Assembly (NCBI GenBank): GCA_019054805.1
Contig: JAHQIY010000026.1
Coordinates: 558,001 to 622,000 of the forward strand
Source: Brachionus manjavacas
Lineage: Eukaryota > Rotifera > Eurotatoria > Ploima > Brachionidae
Reading direction: 5' to 3'
DNA length: 64,000 bases
Under the pieces are notes generated by a model. The model did no database searches and was not told where the DNA came from. It saw nothing but the letters and a program-made list of their open reading frames with translations. The number at the start of each line of letters is the position of its first letter. Position 1 is the stretch's first letter. Made by a program: the position numbers and the translations under genes. Shown here piece by piece: positions 46,256-59,756 of this stretch.

Positions 46256-47897
46256 TCTCATTTCAAGCAAACTTTTTTATCATATTTTTGTTCAGAATTC
46301 TGTTGGTTTTTGTTTCTTTAAAAAAAAGTTTCGATCAATAAACTAATTAAATTATATTTAATTCTTTTTTTCATCAATTACATTTTTTGAATCATTCCGG
46401 TTTAAACAAAACATAAGTCACAAATATGAATATTAAGTGTAAATTTTTATAAGTTTCATTAGTGAAGAGCTACATTGACGTAGCGAGTTCAAGAAATCCC
46501 GAATCCCAAGACTAGCTTTTCAATTTACGCTGACGAAATTCATAGGTGTACACGATTTAATATTTTCTACTTTATATTGCCACTTCACACTTTCTTTTTA
46601 GTCTATAATTTTCATTTTCAAACTTTTTTTGTTCAATGGTAAAATGAGTTTTATTACTCAAAGCCGTTTGAAATAAGATTTAAAATGAACATTAAAATAT
46701 AAGTTAAATTTTATCTTGTTAAATATATTCTTGTATTCAAAATAGCTAAATATATTCTTGTATCATAAACTTGATTCATCTGTAATTAACCTACTATTCG
46801 GCTTATAGTGATTTATACTCGAATTGAATTAACTCAAAAGATATTTTTCGCATTTTAAAATTTTTTTTTCGGAAATTTGTTTAAAAATAAATTAAGTAAG
46901 ATTTAATTTTTTTTTTAATAAACTCAATAAAAAATTATTCAATTTAAATCTTGTGAAAATTAAATTTTCCTTGGATTTTTAATATTGTTGACAAATATTT
47001 AAATTATGCTTCAAAATCAAATGGAAAAATTATTTTTATTCATTAATTTTAATTTTTTTTATTTGAATTCATTCATGAGGTTGAAATTAAATATGAATAT
47101 TCTACCTCAATCCACTTATGTCTTATGCCCTAAAAAAAAACTAAACAAGATAACTTCTGCAAGAATGATGCATTAAAGTTTGGATTAATAAATTTCTGTG
47201 TCAATGGACTTAAAAACATTTAAAAAAAAACTAATTTCAAACAGCTTAAATCAAAATTATTTAGTTAGGTATTTTTTTTTGGTTTTCATTTTAAAAATAT
47301 TATTTTAATCTCAGTTTATTTAACATGATTTACAAAAAATATCTTTTGAAATTATTTTATTTATTTGAAAAAAATTATAATTATATTATATTTTATTATA
47401 ATTTTATAATGGAAAACACATAAAATATGAATCATTTCGTATAAAGATTAAGTTTCCAGTTGCCATACTAAACAAAATTTTAAAAACAACTTATAACTTT
47501 ATTGTGTTTTCCAGAAAGAAAATAATTTGAATTTCTACTAAGATTGAAATCTGTTGATTTTAATTTTTTATAGTATTTTTATTCTGTTGTAGATAAGATT
47601 GAAGTCGATTTTCCACCAAACATTAAGAATTTATTTACAAACTAAAAAAAAAGGAATAATAAATAAAAAAAAATTTTAACTCATGGATAAAATTAAAATT
47701 CACAAATTCAGTTAAGTAATTTTAATTTTGAAATTTTTTAAATAAAACGCTTAAAAAATCAATATATTTTAACTAATTATAATTTTTTCTAAAACCTGTC
47801 TACATTCTCAAATTACACAATTAATTCGTCATAAAATCTGTTAATAATTTTTAAAAAATTTCATTTTTTAAGATACTTAATTTTCTACTTATGAAAA
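46256..47897. other. Intergenic AT-rich spacer
   Basis: Contains the SRPK 3' end and presumably the promoter of the synaptophysin-family gene. No further gene, repeat or RNA recognised. Confidence 0.4.
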
Positions 47898-49114
47898 ATG
47901 TCAGCATCAGCAGCAGCCACAGTTTTAACTGCCGCTCAAAAAGCACAAAATTTCGCAAATCAAGTAGAGTTTTTGATTAAAAAATGGCACTGTTCAAATT
48001 TTTTTATATTTTTTTCATTTAGACAGCGGAAACTGCAAGAACTGAAGTCCTAAAAGAGCCATTGGGTTTCATTAAAATATTACAATTTGTATAAATTCAT
48101 TTTTCAAAATTTAATCATAATCTTACTATTTTTTTAGTTTCTGGCATTATTGGCATTTGCTACAGCTGCTAGTGGTGGTTCAGATGTTTCATTCAGTAAG
48201 AAATGTTTTAATGCGAGTCAGCCTAATGCTGTTCTATACAAAGGAAAATACAATTACCCTTACGAGTAATACAAATTTTTTTCTATTTAAATAAATGGTT
48301 TCATTAACAACATCAAGATTATATACTATTTTACAAATAATAATTAAATTGAATCTAGAAATTATGTTTTGCCTTGATAACTTTATAATTTTATTTTTTC
48401 AAGTCTAAAAAATGCACCTCTCAAGCCTCAAACAACTGAATGTTTAAATCAAAATGCTGATCGATATACAATCGCAACAGAATCCAATAATATTGTGTCG
48501 AGTGCTCAATTTTTTGTATTTACTGGAGTTACAGCATTTTTGTATTCAATAGTGTTATTGGTAATTTACATATTTTTACGCCATAAATATAACAACATTG
48601 TTTATTTGCCTCTAATTGTAAATTTAAAATCAATAATTTAATTATGCATCGTTCATCTAATTTTTTCATTTAAGGATTTTTCTGTGACTTGTATTTTTAC
48701 AATATTTTGGTTTGCAGGATCTATTGCTTGGTCAAAAGCAGTTGGTGATATTCAATATTATACAGATACAGAAACTATAATTGAATCGATGGAATTTTGT
48801 AAAAAAATAAACAATCAAAATTCATGCAGTGGTTACGAAACTGCAAATTATGCAAATCTTATAGTCTCTTGTGTAAGTTCTAATTAAAAAAAAAATATTA
48901 CGATTTAAATTGAAATTTATTTTGTTGAATTAAGATCTTAGGATTTGGCAATTTAATAGTATGGGCTGGAGATATATGGTTCGTTTTGAAGGAGACATCA
49001 TGGTATAAGTTAAGAACTAGCATGAGACAACAATCAGCTGCCGCTACCAGTAATCCAATTTCACCTAATGATATAAATGTAACAGCTCATTACAATCCAA
49101 ATGATAAAATATAA
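47898..49114 (+). CDS. Synaptophysin-family MARVEL protein
   Basis: Six exons: 47898-47963, 48023-48088, 48138-48265, 48404-48617, 48675-48872, 48935-49114, joining in phase to 283 codons. After an alanine-rich N-terminus the signature VLKEPLGFIKILQF opens transmembrane segment 1 (FLALLAFATAA). A lumenal loop with Cys (SKKCFNASQ; TTECLNQN) follows. TM2 contains SSAQFFVFTGVTAFLYS and is followed by the loop FLRHKYNN. TM3 is CIFTIFWFAGSIAWSKAV. A second lumenal loop (CKKIN..SCSGYE) and TM4 (ILGFGNLIVWAGDIWFVLKE) follow. KEPLGF(I/V)K and the W(A/V)G..WFV.KET motif define the synaptophysin/synaptoporin/pantophysin branch rather than synaptogyrin. These are vesicle membrane proteins. The cytosolic tail is short and lacks the Tyr/Gly repeats of vertebrate synaptophysin. 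Start: the second ATG fits the frame. AATAAA at 49272-49277. Confidence 0.9.
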
Positions 49115-50740
49115 TTTTTGAAACGGTTTAAAAATATTCGGTAGATTTACCATCTAATTTAAAATTGGATATTATTTAACTAGATAAAATTTTAAGTTGT
49201 ATTTTACTAGTTATTTATGCTAATTTTTGTTAAAGAACGTAGAGGAAAGTTTATTTTTTCAAATATTTATTAATAAAATTAAGCAAATTTTTAAAAATTT
49301 TGTTTTTAAATATTATTAAATTTTTAATAAAATTTTAGATCATATATTTTTGAAAATAGAATTTTAAAAACGAGAATGGATAGTAATGGAAGTTAAAAAA
49401 GACTTTTTGAAGTACTTTTTAATTCTGTTCTAGACTATGGAGACCACGCATTAGCGGTTTATCTAAGTGTGGCCCGACTAACACAGTATTTAGTGGTTTC
49501 ATAGTTTTATTGTTCAAAAACGTAAATGAATTTTTTATTTTGATCAAGAACATGATTTGCTTTTGATGCTGCATATAAGCACTGTTTTCTCAATTTGAGA
49601 TCCGAGGACATTATCATTACTCTTTACTTTCTACCTAAAAAGAATGTTTTTGATCCAAAAGAAAAGATTTCCAAATATTCCCGAAAGGAATTTTGAAAGA
49701 AAAGTAAAGACGTTAAATTTTTTCATATAAAAAGAAAAAGTAATAAAGAAAATAAGAAAATATCAAAAAACAGCTTCATTTATTCTGTTGGTTATAATAA
49801 TACATGTTTTTTATAATAAGAATTAAAAAATTCAATAATTATGTTTCTAAAAGTCCGAAATTGTTTTTTTAATTGAATCAGCTCATTGATGTTATTTATT
49901 ACCTGAATCCAAATAAAAAAACACTCTTCAATGCTAGTTTTATGTTTATGTTTAATGATATGTAGGTTTTACTAGAAATTTTTGCCGAAACTCGAATTAA
50001 GTAATAGATTAAATTAAACAGATAAAAAAGAAACTTTTTGCCTAATATTGCAAAATTCTCCAAAAAATTTAAATTTTAAACGTTATAATGTAAATTTGAA
50101 AAAAAAAAATTCTAATTACCATTTTCTAATATTAAAAAATTAAAAGTCAAAAATGTTTACCAAACTATATTTAAAAGAACAAGTTGAGCAAAATTGATCA
50201 ACTAATTTTTTTAAAATCATTTAAATAAATATTTTTTTTCTCTTTTATCTTTTTCAAAATAATTTAGTAAAAGTATTTACTATTTTTATTATAAATATTA
50301 TTTATTATTTCAAGCCTCCTATGCAAAAGAATAAAATTTAGAGAAAAAATAAAAAATCATAAAGTGCAAAAAGCATGAATTTGCAAGCCAGTTTGCAAAC
50401 TTTTTCTTGAGGCGAAACAAACTTGTTACAGTTTGTAACATTAGCAAAAAACCGAATTGAAACTAACTTCACAATCCCATTTATTATTTGACCATCCATT
50501 CTATTTTGCGGTCTTAAAAATGTAAATTGACTGATCGGGAAAGATTTTTTTATTCAGTAGATGTTTTCTATTCAAATTATTTTATTTAAAAAAATGAAAT
50601 CACAAAAATAAACTATAATCTAATAAACTAGAAGTCTTAAAGTTATTTCTTCTACTTACTTAAGTAATTTTGATCATGTAAATTTAAAAATTAACAAAAA
50701 TTTAAAAAGATTACCTCAGTTAAATATCTGTACATTAGAT
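49115..50740. other. Intergenic AT-rich spacer
   Basis: No gene recognised. A less AT-rich patch at about 49431-49510 (GACTATGGAGACCACGCATT...) does not fold like a tRNA or 5S RNA and translates to nothing recognisable. Confidence 0.4.
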
Positions 50741-51626
50741 ATAAAGAATAAGCTTTATTTTTAGCAGAACAATCCTGTCATATACGTGCTGAACCAGGTG
50801 TTAAGCAGATAAAAACAGATGGATTTCTTTCATTAAAGAGAATAACTTGTAGTTAAGATTGTAATTCTGAAATCGAATGCAAATATTTATAAAAAATTTA
50901 CTCGATCAAATATCTGGGTGTTACTATTAAATCGAATCTAGACTATATCTCATGTGAAATTGAAAAGTTCAAAGAGGCTTAGAAGAGCTTCTTTGGACTT
51001 GCATACTTTATGAACAATATCGGCACTCATTTTCCAGACTTTAAATCACCCCTTTACATAACATATAGTCTCTCGCAATTCGCAAATGGCTTTGAAACTC
51101 TTACTCTAAATATTAGGACTATAAACAGTCTTAATATTCTGCAGAATAACCGTATACGGCAAATGTTTAAACTAAGACCAACCTGCCACATGTCCAGAGT
51201 CCTCAAAATCCTAAATATTTTCAACTTTGAGGAATTTTATGTGTTCTCAAAATTATCTTTTATCGATACAATAAAATTCAACTTTCTCTCTTTTCAAATT
51301 TTGAACATAATATCTATTGAATCACCTACAAAAAATTCTTTTTCAGCAAATATTGCGATCCTAACAAATCACATAATCCCTTTGAATGCTATAGAATTCA
51401 AAAACAGTTAAAAAAGGGAACTAATCACAAGAGGTGGGATTTCTGACTCCATAAGAATTGCTAAAAAATTAATGAGACTCATTTTCTAGGTCTTTCTTTC
51501 AAATTGAGTAAAATGTTTTTTATTCAATTATCCATAGATGCTTTTTTACATTTTTTTTTGGAGCTTTTAAATTTACTTTTCCTTGAAAGGAGGTAAATTG
51601 AATTAATAAATAAAATAAAATAAATT
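50741..51626 (+). mobile_element. LINE 3' fragment with terminal stem-loop and TAAA-type tail
   Basis: Text such as KYLGVTIKSNLDYISCEIEK (about 50905-50970) matches the conserved region after the RT core of many LINEs. A 133-codon frame (51010-51411) continues with NIGTHFPDFKSPLYITYSL and LNILQNNRIRQMFKL, resembling the RT C-terminus. At the 3' end a short stem-loop (TTTCCTTGAAAGGAG, about 51576-51592) is followed by AATAAATAAAATAAAATAAA. Stops upstream show decay. Confidence 0.65.
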
Positions 51627-52440
51627 TTAAATATGTAAAATTTGTCACCTAGAAATTTCATTTTGATTTTTGGCATAAATCAAACGACAACAAACACAAA
51701 AAATTTTTAAAATTTAATAAACGTTTTATATATTTTTAAAAATAAACAAAGGAATAATGTTGCTATGCAACAGAATGACAAAAATGAATTTCAAATTTGT
51801 TTTATCATAATTCTTGAGCGAAAATTTATTTTTATATTAAAAATAATAAGAAATTAATATAAATCTGAATTTTTTCAGCAAAACCTAAAGTTAGTGTTGT
51901 AAATTCATCTAGAAATTATAGATTTTAATTTCTAAAAAAAAAACTTAAACCTTAATCAAAATAACAAATTAGCAATCGTTGATTTGTTACTATGTTTTTG
52001 TTTTGAATTGCTTGCAGAAAATTTAATTTCTCCTTTCTAACGAGCTATCTAAAATAATTTAAATTTTCAGCAATTTTAAAACAGCAAAATTCAATAAACC
52101 ATTTTGATATCGTTAGATTTCATGGTTTAAAATGTTTCTGTTTTGTTCAAAAAAAATATTTAGCTTCGAAATTTTTTTAATTTTAATCAAAACAATATTT
52201 TTACATCTAATATAGATTTTAAGAAAATAATTAAAATACTGAGGAAGTTTTCTTTTAAAACTGTTTTACATCTTAATAAGCATAGTATTTTTTTTAGTCT
52301 TATGGATACCATGTTTAAAGAATTGTTTCTCCAGCTTAATTAATTTCAAATTTCAAATAATTAAGATTTTAAAACGCTTAATAAATATAATGGAGGATTT
52401 GAAATAGCGAATTATAAAGCGTCATAAGTTTTTCCTTTAA
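51627..52440. other. Intergenic AT-rich spacer
   Basis: Nothing recognised before the piggyBac-type MITE. Confidence 0.4.
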
Positions 52441-52652
52441 CATTCAAAGGACCGGCGGTGTGAATTTCACACTTTTTCAAAAATTCAAATTTAATTTTTT
52501 AATTTACGACAATTGTATTTACATGTTTTAAATTTTTTTTAAAGCTTTGTTAACGGTATTTTAAAAATTCTGCTTTTCATATTACAGAATTTAAAGTAGC
52601 GAATGCAACATTTTAACAAAGTTTTTGTCAAAAAAAGCCGGTCCTTTGAGTG
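52441..52652. mobile_element. piggyBac-type MITE (212 bp)
   Basis: Terminal inverted repeats CATTCAAAGGACCGGC (left) and GCCGGTCCTTTGAGTG (right) differ at one base. The element is flanked exactly by TTAA on both sides (52437-52440 and 52653-52656), the diagnostic piggyBac target. The interior is AT-rich and non-coding. Near-perfect TIRs suggest a fairly young insertion. Confidence 0.8.
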
Positions 52653-53012
52653 TTAATTGCTTGCTCTCAAAAGTTCTTAAATTAAAAGCTGTCCTTACTA
52701 ATTTTAAAAAGAGTGAGCGTTTATTTAGTTATATGCTTCTAAATCGTTTTTAATGTAATTTTAATTTTTTTTTGAAATTTAATTAATTAAGATTTTGACA
52801 TGGAATTAATCAAATAAAAATAAACTTTATTAGATTTCATGATAAAATTTTTTATTTATTTTATTCAAAATTATTCGATCTTAAATAAAATATCCAGATT
52901 TAAAATTCCCATATTTTAGATTTATTTGTACTAAAATTTCAAAATAGGTTCAAATAAATCAAAAAGTGCTCAATCTGAAGTAAAAGATAAGGAGCAAGTG
53001 TCATCAAAAAAG

Positions 53013-56000
53013 ATGGAAAGAGACGAAATAGACAAGATTTCTTTAAAAGAAGACGAACAAACGAATATATTGCTAAATAATGAGAGATGTGATCAATGTG
53101 GTATGCTTTTTACAAGAAGTGATAGTTTGCGAATACATAAAGAAAAATTTTGTATCGGAGTAGTTGATTCCGGAGTTAATCGAACTAACTCGCCTCCAAT
53201 TAATTCAAAGTATATAGAAAATAATTTAAAAAAACAAAATGAATTAATTGATGACGAATTAGACGATTTGAACGATGACATGGAAATAATGGACAAAAGT
53301 ATTCAAAATGAAAGTCCAGATGAAATGCCTAAAGATTTTGAAGACACTGCACAGATTAAATCGAGAAATGATAAACACGATGATGAAACAAATCGAAACC
53401 AGAGTATGACTATTAACGAAAAAGCTAGAATAGAACAGGCCTCGACTGACACTAAAAATATGCATGAAAATTTCACCCAGAGAACAAATCGAGAAGAAAT
53501 TATAACATCCAATCGAACAAATAATGATGCAATTACCCCATCAAACTATACTAATCGAAGTCTAAAAGATCAAAATGACCAATATGACCAAAATGATCAA
53601 AATGACCAATATGTTGAACTTCACTCGAAAAGTTATATGAATGCACAAAACAAGATTGAAGAGAAAGAATCAAACAATTATAAGGACCCTATTAGTCAAA
53701 GGAGTGATAAAGTGTCTGTTTATTCTAATACAAGATACATTGGTACACCAAACAATCAAATTAATATTATTGACCCAAAAAGTAAACGAACAGATATTGA
53801 CAATAGAAGTATTGGCAAAGCCGAGTCTGTTATTGATGAAGTAAAACGATTTAAAAGCAAAAAATCAGTTGAGCAATCTTTGCAAGACTTGGAAGATACT
53901 TTAGTAAGAGACACTATACGTGATAAAAAATTGGTGAACACTCTAAGTAAAAATTCACCAATTCAATCAAATAACATAAAAAATAGCAAATATTTGGTGA
54001 ATGTTAACGATGAAGATCCTTATCGGAAATTACTTGAAGAAGTACATTTTTAAATTAATATTCAAATTATGAAAGTAAAATTTTAAAACAAGTACGGAAA
54101 TTTAAAAAACAAAGAAAAACAAGTCCTAAAAGAAGTTTATGGTACAATTAAAATTTTTATTAGATTCGGGATTTGATTTATTTATTTTTTTTCAAGAATA
54201 TAATCCTGACTTTAAGTCATACAGCGCCTCATATTTTGATAAGGTAAATTGTTTTTGTTTTTTAATAAAGCATATCACAAAGAATTCTGTTGGGATCAAT
54301 ATTGAAAAGTTGAATTCTAAGAAAATTGGCATCAGATTTCGATTGTTTCCATAAGAAAATTTTTTATGTTTTCTTTTCTCTGTTACCAAAGAGATTATTT
54401 TTAAATTGTTGTTTGTTAACAAAAGTTTTTCTTAATTTACCTTAGCCCATAATAAATTGACTGTAAACTAAATTCAGATTTGAAATAAGAAACAGCACAA
54501 AATTCAAAAATATCACTAATTTTTATTTTAATTAAAACTTGTTAATATTTTAGGACAGCGATTTTATTAAGCACGATTTTATGTCATTGTTCGACAATTT
54601 GGATGACTTCGATTTAGAGCTTTTAGATACTCTCTCTTTTGATAGATTTGGCGACAAAACTAAAATGAATGATGAAACTCTTTTTAATCTGAGACGAATT
54701 CAAGAAAAAACAGAACAATTGGAACGCGAAAGACATGGTATTCTTAGAAAATAAAAATCCAAAATTAAAAATTGCCCATTTCAATGCTAAAACTATCTTA
54801 GATATTCAATTTAAAATTGAGTCGTTGAAGAATAACCCATCTTATACAGCTCCATTGCGCACAAATCCAAGTGTAAATAGGCTTTTGTCTGAGTTGAGAG
54901 ATCAGCAAACTTTGAATGAAGCAGCTTTGAACTTGCTACGCGAAAGATTAGTGACTGAAAAGCCTTTGTCAAATAAAGTTCGATCTGGAATACAATCGAC
55001 TGCTCTGCCTCCTTTGTATTCATCTAGTAATCCTATGAGTAACCCGTTCTTTTTGACTAATCTAAATAGCAACGATTTAAACCATGAAGATATAAGGTTT
55101 TAATTTAAATTATTTTATTTTTTTAATTTTGAACATGAATTTATTTTATTTTTTAACAAAAGGGCCATGCGGCTTAACTATTTACAAAATGGTGGCCATG
55201 ATTCGAGCATTTTAAATAAATTTACAGAAATGGAGTACAACTTTCGTTTTCCAAATCTTTCAGTTCCAAAGCCTAATTATTCGACACCATACAGTTAGTT
55301 GTTGATTTTGAAAATATTTTTCTAGCTTCTATTAAAACTCTCCAAGTTTATTCTATTAACAGAAACTTAAAACAATAATTGCACTTAAAAGGCTAAAAAT
55401 TTAAAAATTTAGAACAAAAGGATGCTGATGATTTGTTCACTAAAAATCCAACAGTTTTAATGAACACCTCTCATAATAACACAAAAGCTCTAATTTCACC
55501 CTTAAATTCATCAAGTCAATCACAATTTGTTGGTGGCTTCGAGAATGAAAATATTCCACTGGCTTCTGATTTTCTTGCCCAAGAAATCCATCTGCGTATT
55601 AGAAATTTTTTACAAATAAAAGCTTAGCTTTTCAGAAAGATAAGAAATTTTCTAGCTATATTTAATTTTCAAAATAGCATTAACAAAAGCTTTAGCTTGT
55701 TATTATTAATTTTCTTTAATTAATCAAGTGTCTAATTTAGATTCCAATGCAGCTGATTTAGAAGATCGAATTCAAAAAATAGATAAAGAAAACAAACGAA
55801 TTCAAGCCGAACTAGAACAATTACAAAAAAAATTAGTATATGGTAAACATTTTTATTTCTCGGATGTCAACTTTACCTTGTTGTTTGGTTGTTTTTAAGG
55901 TTCAGCTGCGAACACAGACCCAAGTAGGAGATATGAAAACATGTAACTTAATTGCTGTTTTAAATCTCTGAAATATTTAAATTTTTTCAGAAGCCTTCCA

Positions 56001-57325
56001 CCTATTCAGCAGATGCCCATATCCCAAAACAATCAATATTTCAGTCCAGCTGGCTATGGAAATTTCTATACAAATACAAATAATGCAAATAGAAATCAAG
56101 AAAATCAAATGAATGTTCAATATTCCCAAAGCCCTAAAAATCAACACTCAAACAGACCTAATTCGAATTCGATTCCAGACGAGTTTAATGAAAACCATGA
56201 TCTAGTTCGTCTTAGAGATTTGCCGCCAGCTCCATATGATCCAAAGTATTAACACATCTAAATAAATTTTTTTCATAAATTTTTTTTTTTTCCAAGTGGC
56301 GGATTTGTTTTATTCATTGATTTTGTTACCAATGTTGATCCAAATTATGCAACAGCGCGTGTTATTACTTGCTTACATCATCCCAAATCAGGTTTGGGTG
56401 AACCGTCCGTTTTACCAATAGTCAATACAGAATCATTTTCCGATAAAAATTATCAAAATACAGTTGCTCTTATATCTACCAAACAACCAGTTCCAAGATG
56501 CCCTCCTCAACAAGCTCTTACTATTCTAATAGAATTACAAATGGGTCTCAAAAATAGCAATCAAACTCGGCTCAAGTCATGTGCCTGGGTTAAGATACCT
56601 TTGTTTGATTCGAAAAATAGATTATTAAGTGGAAGATGGAGATGTTCATTAAAAGACTTGCCTATTAAATCCGAATCAACCATAACAAATTTAAACACCG
56701 TCTCTGACTATGGATATACCGAGCTTTTTTATCGTTTGGTAAATTTAAGAGATTCAGACGAACAAACAAACGCTCCTATTTCTCCAGTTTATGCTAATCA
56801 ATATGAACAAACAGCTCAAGTATGAGTACATTTTTAAATTTTATTTTTCAATCTAACTTAATCGATTAAAGTTTTGATATGATATTTTTTAATTTTGTAT
56901 TTAACTAAGTAAGTTTGTTTGTGTAATAACTTAATGTTAACCCAGGTTTTTTTTTTTTTATTTTATCCATCACCCTTTTTATTACTAACCTGATTTTTTT
57001 TCACTTAATTGTTCAAAATTTAAATTTATAGGAAAATATAGAACGTGAATTAGAATTAAAAGACAGCATTGATAGATCAAATAATCAGGATAATAGAAAA
57101 GAGCCTGACTTAAAGCCTAACGATCACTTGTTAGACAGTCACAATAAACAATTCGTTTCGAAAAATATAAAATCTCGACAAAAAGGCACTTTAAAATTGA
57201 ATTTAAATCAAATCAACTTAAAAGCTAAAGAAGATAATAGTACTAAACGAACAATTGAACCAGTGTCCACTAGAAACAGAAAAGAACCTAAATTTTTAAA
57301 AGGTGAAGTTTTTCTATTTAATTAA
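53013..57325 (+). CDS. CCDC17: CCDC17 homologue (N-terminal C2H2-like finger, coiled coils, C2-like C-terminus)
   Basis: Inferred exons: 53013-54041, 54554-54737, 54802-55096, 55163-55293, 55413-55595, 55741-55842, 55900-55942, 55991-56245, 56297-56819, 57032-57325, in phase to about 1012 codons. Near the N-terminus CDQCGMLFTRSDSLRIHKEK leads into FCIG, the CCDC17 finger. A long acidic, asparagine-rich linker with DQNDQYDQNDQNDQY follows. Coiled-coil blocks (LRRIQEKTEQLERER; RIQKIDKENKRIQAELEQL) flank RAMRLNYLQNGGHDSSIL, a family hallmark. The C-terminal part (GGFVLFIDFV; STKQPVPRCPPQQAL; RLLSGRWRCSLKDLP; ELFYRLVNLRD) matches the CCDC17 C2-like region. CCDC17 is associated with ciliated cells. 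A 27-base microexon at 54217-54243 is possible. The first ATG is 64 bases after an AAAATAG acceptor-like site. AATAAA at 57381-57386. Confidence 0.85.
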
Positions 57326-59020
57326 AAAGCAATACCATACAAATTTTATTTATTTATAATATATAATTTTTTTAAATTTTAATAAATTTCATCTAAAAAT
57401 TGTGAATTTAGTTAGTTTTACTTATTTTTATTGCAATAATGGAGATAAACAGTCGTCTTTAGTTCCTAAAAATTTGAAACAAAACATAAAAACTTATTTG
57501 ACTAATTAAACACTTCAAATAGAAATACAAATAGAATTTTTGATCACTGGAACTTAATCAACTTATTTACTTATTTGTAAATTTGTACCGAGCTAATGCT
57601 CCTTCAGAATAAAAATGTTTATAAAAAAATAAAATTAAAAAGGATTAAATAATGAACAAAAAAATTAAAAAAGTTAAGTTTAAATAGCTAGAGGTTATCT
57701 TATACAGAAAATACACTTATAATCTGATTTATTTTCTTTGAAAGAAATTATGTTATCTTTTCATTTTTAACTCAAAACCAAACACGATTACTTACATCAC
57801 TTTTTTAATAATCCTAAAAAAATTCGATTCAATTATAGTACATTTCAGAATTAAGCACTGTAATTAAACAGTGTTTAAGCAGCTCTTAATCATCACATAA
57901 ACGCGCTTAAGCAATTTTTATAAACCGCTTTAAAAAGCTTATATTAGTTTTGAGAAAAAAAAAGATAGAATTTTTTCAAAATGTTTTGTTTGTTAAAATT
58001 GTTGTCTTAACTATTAATAAAAAAAATTCAAATCCAATTTTAACATAATTATAATTGATAATTGTAAGCTTTTTAAACTTGAAAAAATTGAAAAAAAAAC
58101 TGAGAGCACCTATAAACATTGACATAAGATAATCAATCTCACTTTTCCGGTTTTAGCTATAGGAAAAATTGTCATTTGTTAACATCTTAAAAAAATTAAA
58201 AACAGACTTTAATTTAGAAAAATTACGCTAATTTACTTAGTTTAGTGAGCTGATATTAAATTAACTTGAAATTAACTAAAAATATTTTTTTTGTATCTTT
58301 GAAATCGATAGACTTAAAAATATTTGTTATCCCAGGCTATAGGGGAATACAACGCTAATTTGGTTTTTATTATACTATCTAAATCAGAATGCCAATGTTA
58401 CTGTGATAGTCCATTAAGAGACGACAACTGCTACCAATTCAAGAAAGAAATTTGCTGAGCTATTCGAACAATTACAGTGGGTATTTGAAAAACGACATGA
58501 GACTAATGGTCGCCATTGAAAACCGTCCCATAAGCGGTGCTGTACCGTTATAACAACAGCGTAGATCAAATCTAATCGTGTATTTGTTAAAGTTAAATTT
58601 TTTTAACTTTAACAGTCGGTCCATCACTATACGGGCGGTCAATCAGATGGGAGTGTAAGTTTTCGACTGGTAAATAATGATCTGAGCACGAATCCACTCT
58701 CAGTGGAAATTTTTTAATTGACGATTTTCTTAATTCAAAAATTTTGTTAAGCTTAAATTCAAACCGTTTTTAAAAAATATTTATTGTTTACCACAACATA
58801 AATTAAAACTCTTCATAAAAACTCTATGGGGCTAAAAAATATTCTTGACACTTTAACTGAATAATTGATTAGGGTAATGAAATAAGAATCAAAAAAAAAT
58901 CTGAATGTTCTCTCTAAGCTATTACATTTATTTTGAAAAATAAAAGATAGATAATATAGATAAATATAGATAATATAGATAAAACAGAAAAAATTGTTAA
59001 TCTGAAATACACCTAACTGA
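57326..59020. other. Intergenic spacer with one perfect hairpin
   Basis: No gene recognised. A perfect inverted repeat GTTAAAGTTAAA / TTTAACTTTAAC lies at about 58585-58613. The flanking 58380-58700 stretch is less AT-rich and non-coding. It shows no second copy in the window. Confidence 0.35.
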
Positions 59021-59480
59021 TGTTTATTTTATTTATTTATTTATTGATTAGCAATTAACCTCCATTTTGGAGAAGTTAAATTTAAATATTATACAATAAA
59101 AAGTTTATAAATTAGAAAAAATACAATTTAATAATAAGAAAAAATGATAATCTAGTAAATAGTTATCCAATTGATCGAGTCCAAGAATAATGAGACCATT
59201 ACTAAAAAGATTTTATTAGGTTTTTAAGTAAGATCCTATAGTGCTTGAACCTAAGATTTTCTAAGCATAGCTTTATTGAGTCAGTTATACCGTCATTAAA
59301 TTCCAGTTCCGATTTAAGAACCAATTTTAGTTGATTTATTTTATTTTTAATAAACATTATATCTTTATTAAAATATTTTTCAAGAATTGCTATATCATGC
59401 TTAAATGATTTGTTTTAGCATTCATAAGAGGAGGGGTATCTATACATAATGATTCAAAAATGTAAGAAGCCAATGGGTTA
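59021..59480 (-). mobile_element. LINE 3' fragment, minus strand, with terminal stem-loop and TAAA-type tail
   Basis: The minus strand includes NQLKLVLKSELEFNDGITDS then IKLCLENLRFKHYRILLKNL, like the extreme C-terminus of a LINE ORF2. At its 3' end a stem-loop CTTCTCCAAAATGGAG is followed, after GTTAATTGCTAATC, by AATAAATAAATAAATAAAAT. The same layout (stem-loop, short spacer, TAAA-type tail) occurs at 51576-51626, so both are likely from one LINE clade. Confidence 0.6.
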
Positions 59481-59756
59481 TACTGCAAACTACTAATAAA
59501 AGACAGTTTGGAAAATAAGTAGAGCTGTTCGAAATTATAATTAGTTTATAATTACTTCAGTTATACCGTTTCGTTGCGTAGAAAATAAATATCTTAAAGA
59601 AATTTAGATATTTATAGCAAAGCCGGACTATAAACCTCCATCTAGGAAGCTGCTGTCTGAACTTACAATTTTTTATGAAAAAATCTAAATGAAAAAAACC
59701 TAATGTTCAAAAAAAATTTTCAAGTGTTAGAAAATTTTGCATCACAAGAAATTTTT

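Noticed and set aside
49431..49510. Less AT-rich patch suspected to be a 5S or tRNA gene
   Set aside because: No internal promoter boxes in order and no cloverleaf or 5S-like pairing.
53093..53512. Several minus-strand ORFs opposite CCDC17 exon 1
   Set aside because: Shadows of the acidic asparagine-rich exon. The plus strand carries the zinc-finger motif and fits the rest of the gene.
54690..54810. Frameshift in CCDC17 near 54735
   Set aside because: A 64-base GT...AG intron (54738-54801) joins the frames in phase, so no frameshift is needed.
58620..58700. Possible tRNA-like region with GCACGAATCC
   Set aside because: The B-box-like word lacks a matching A box at the right spacing and the arms do not pair.
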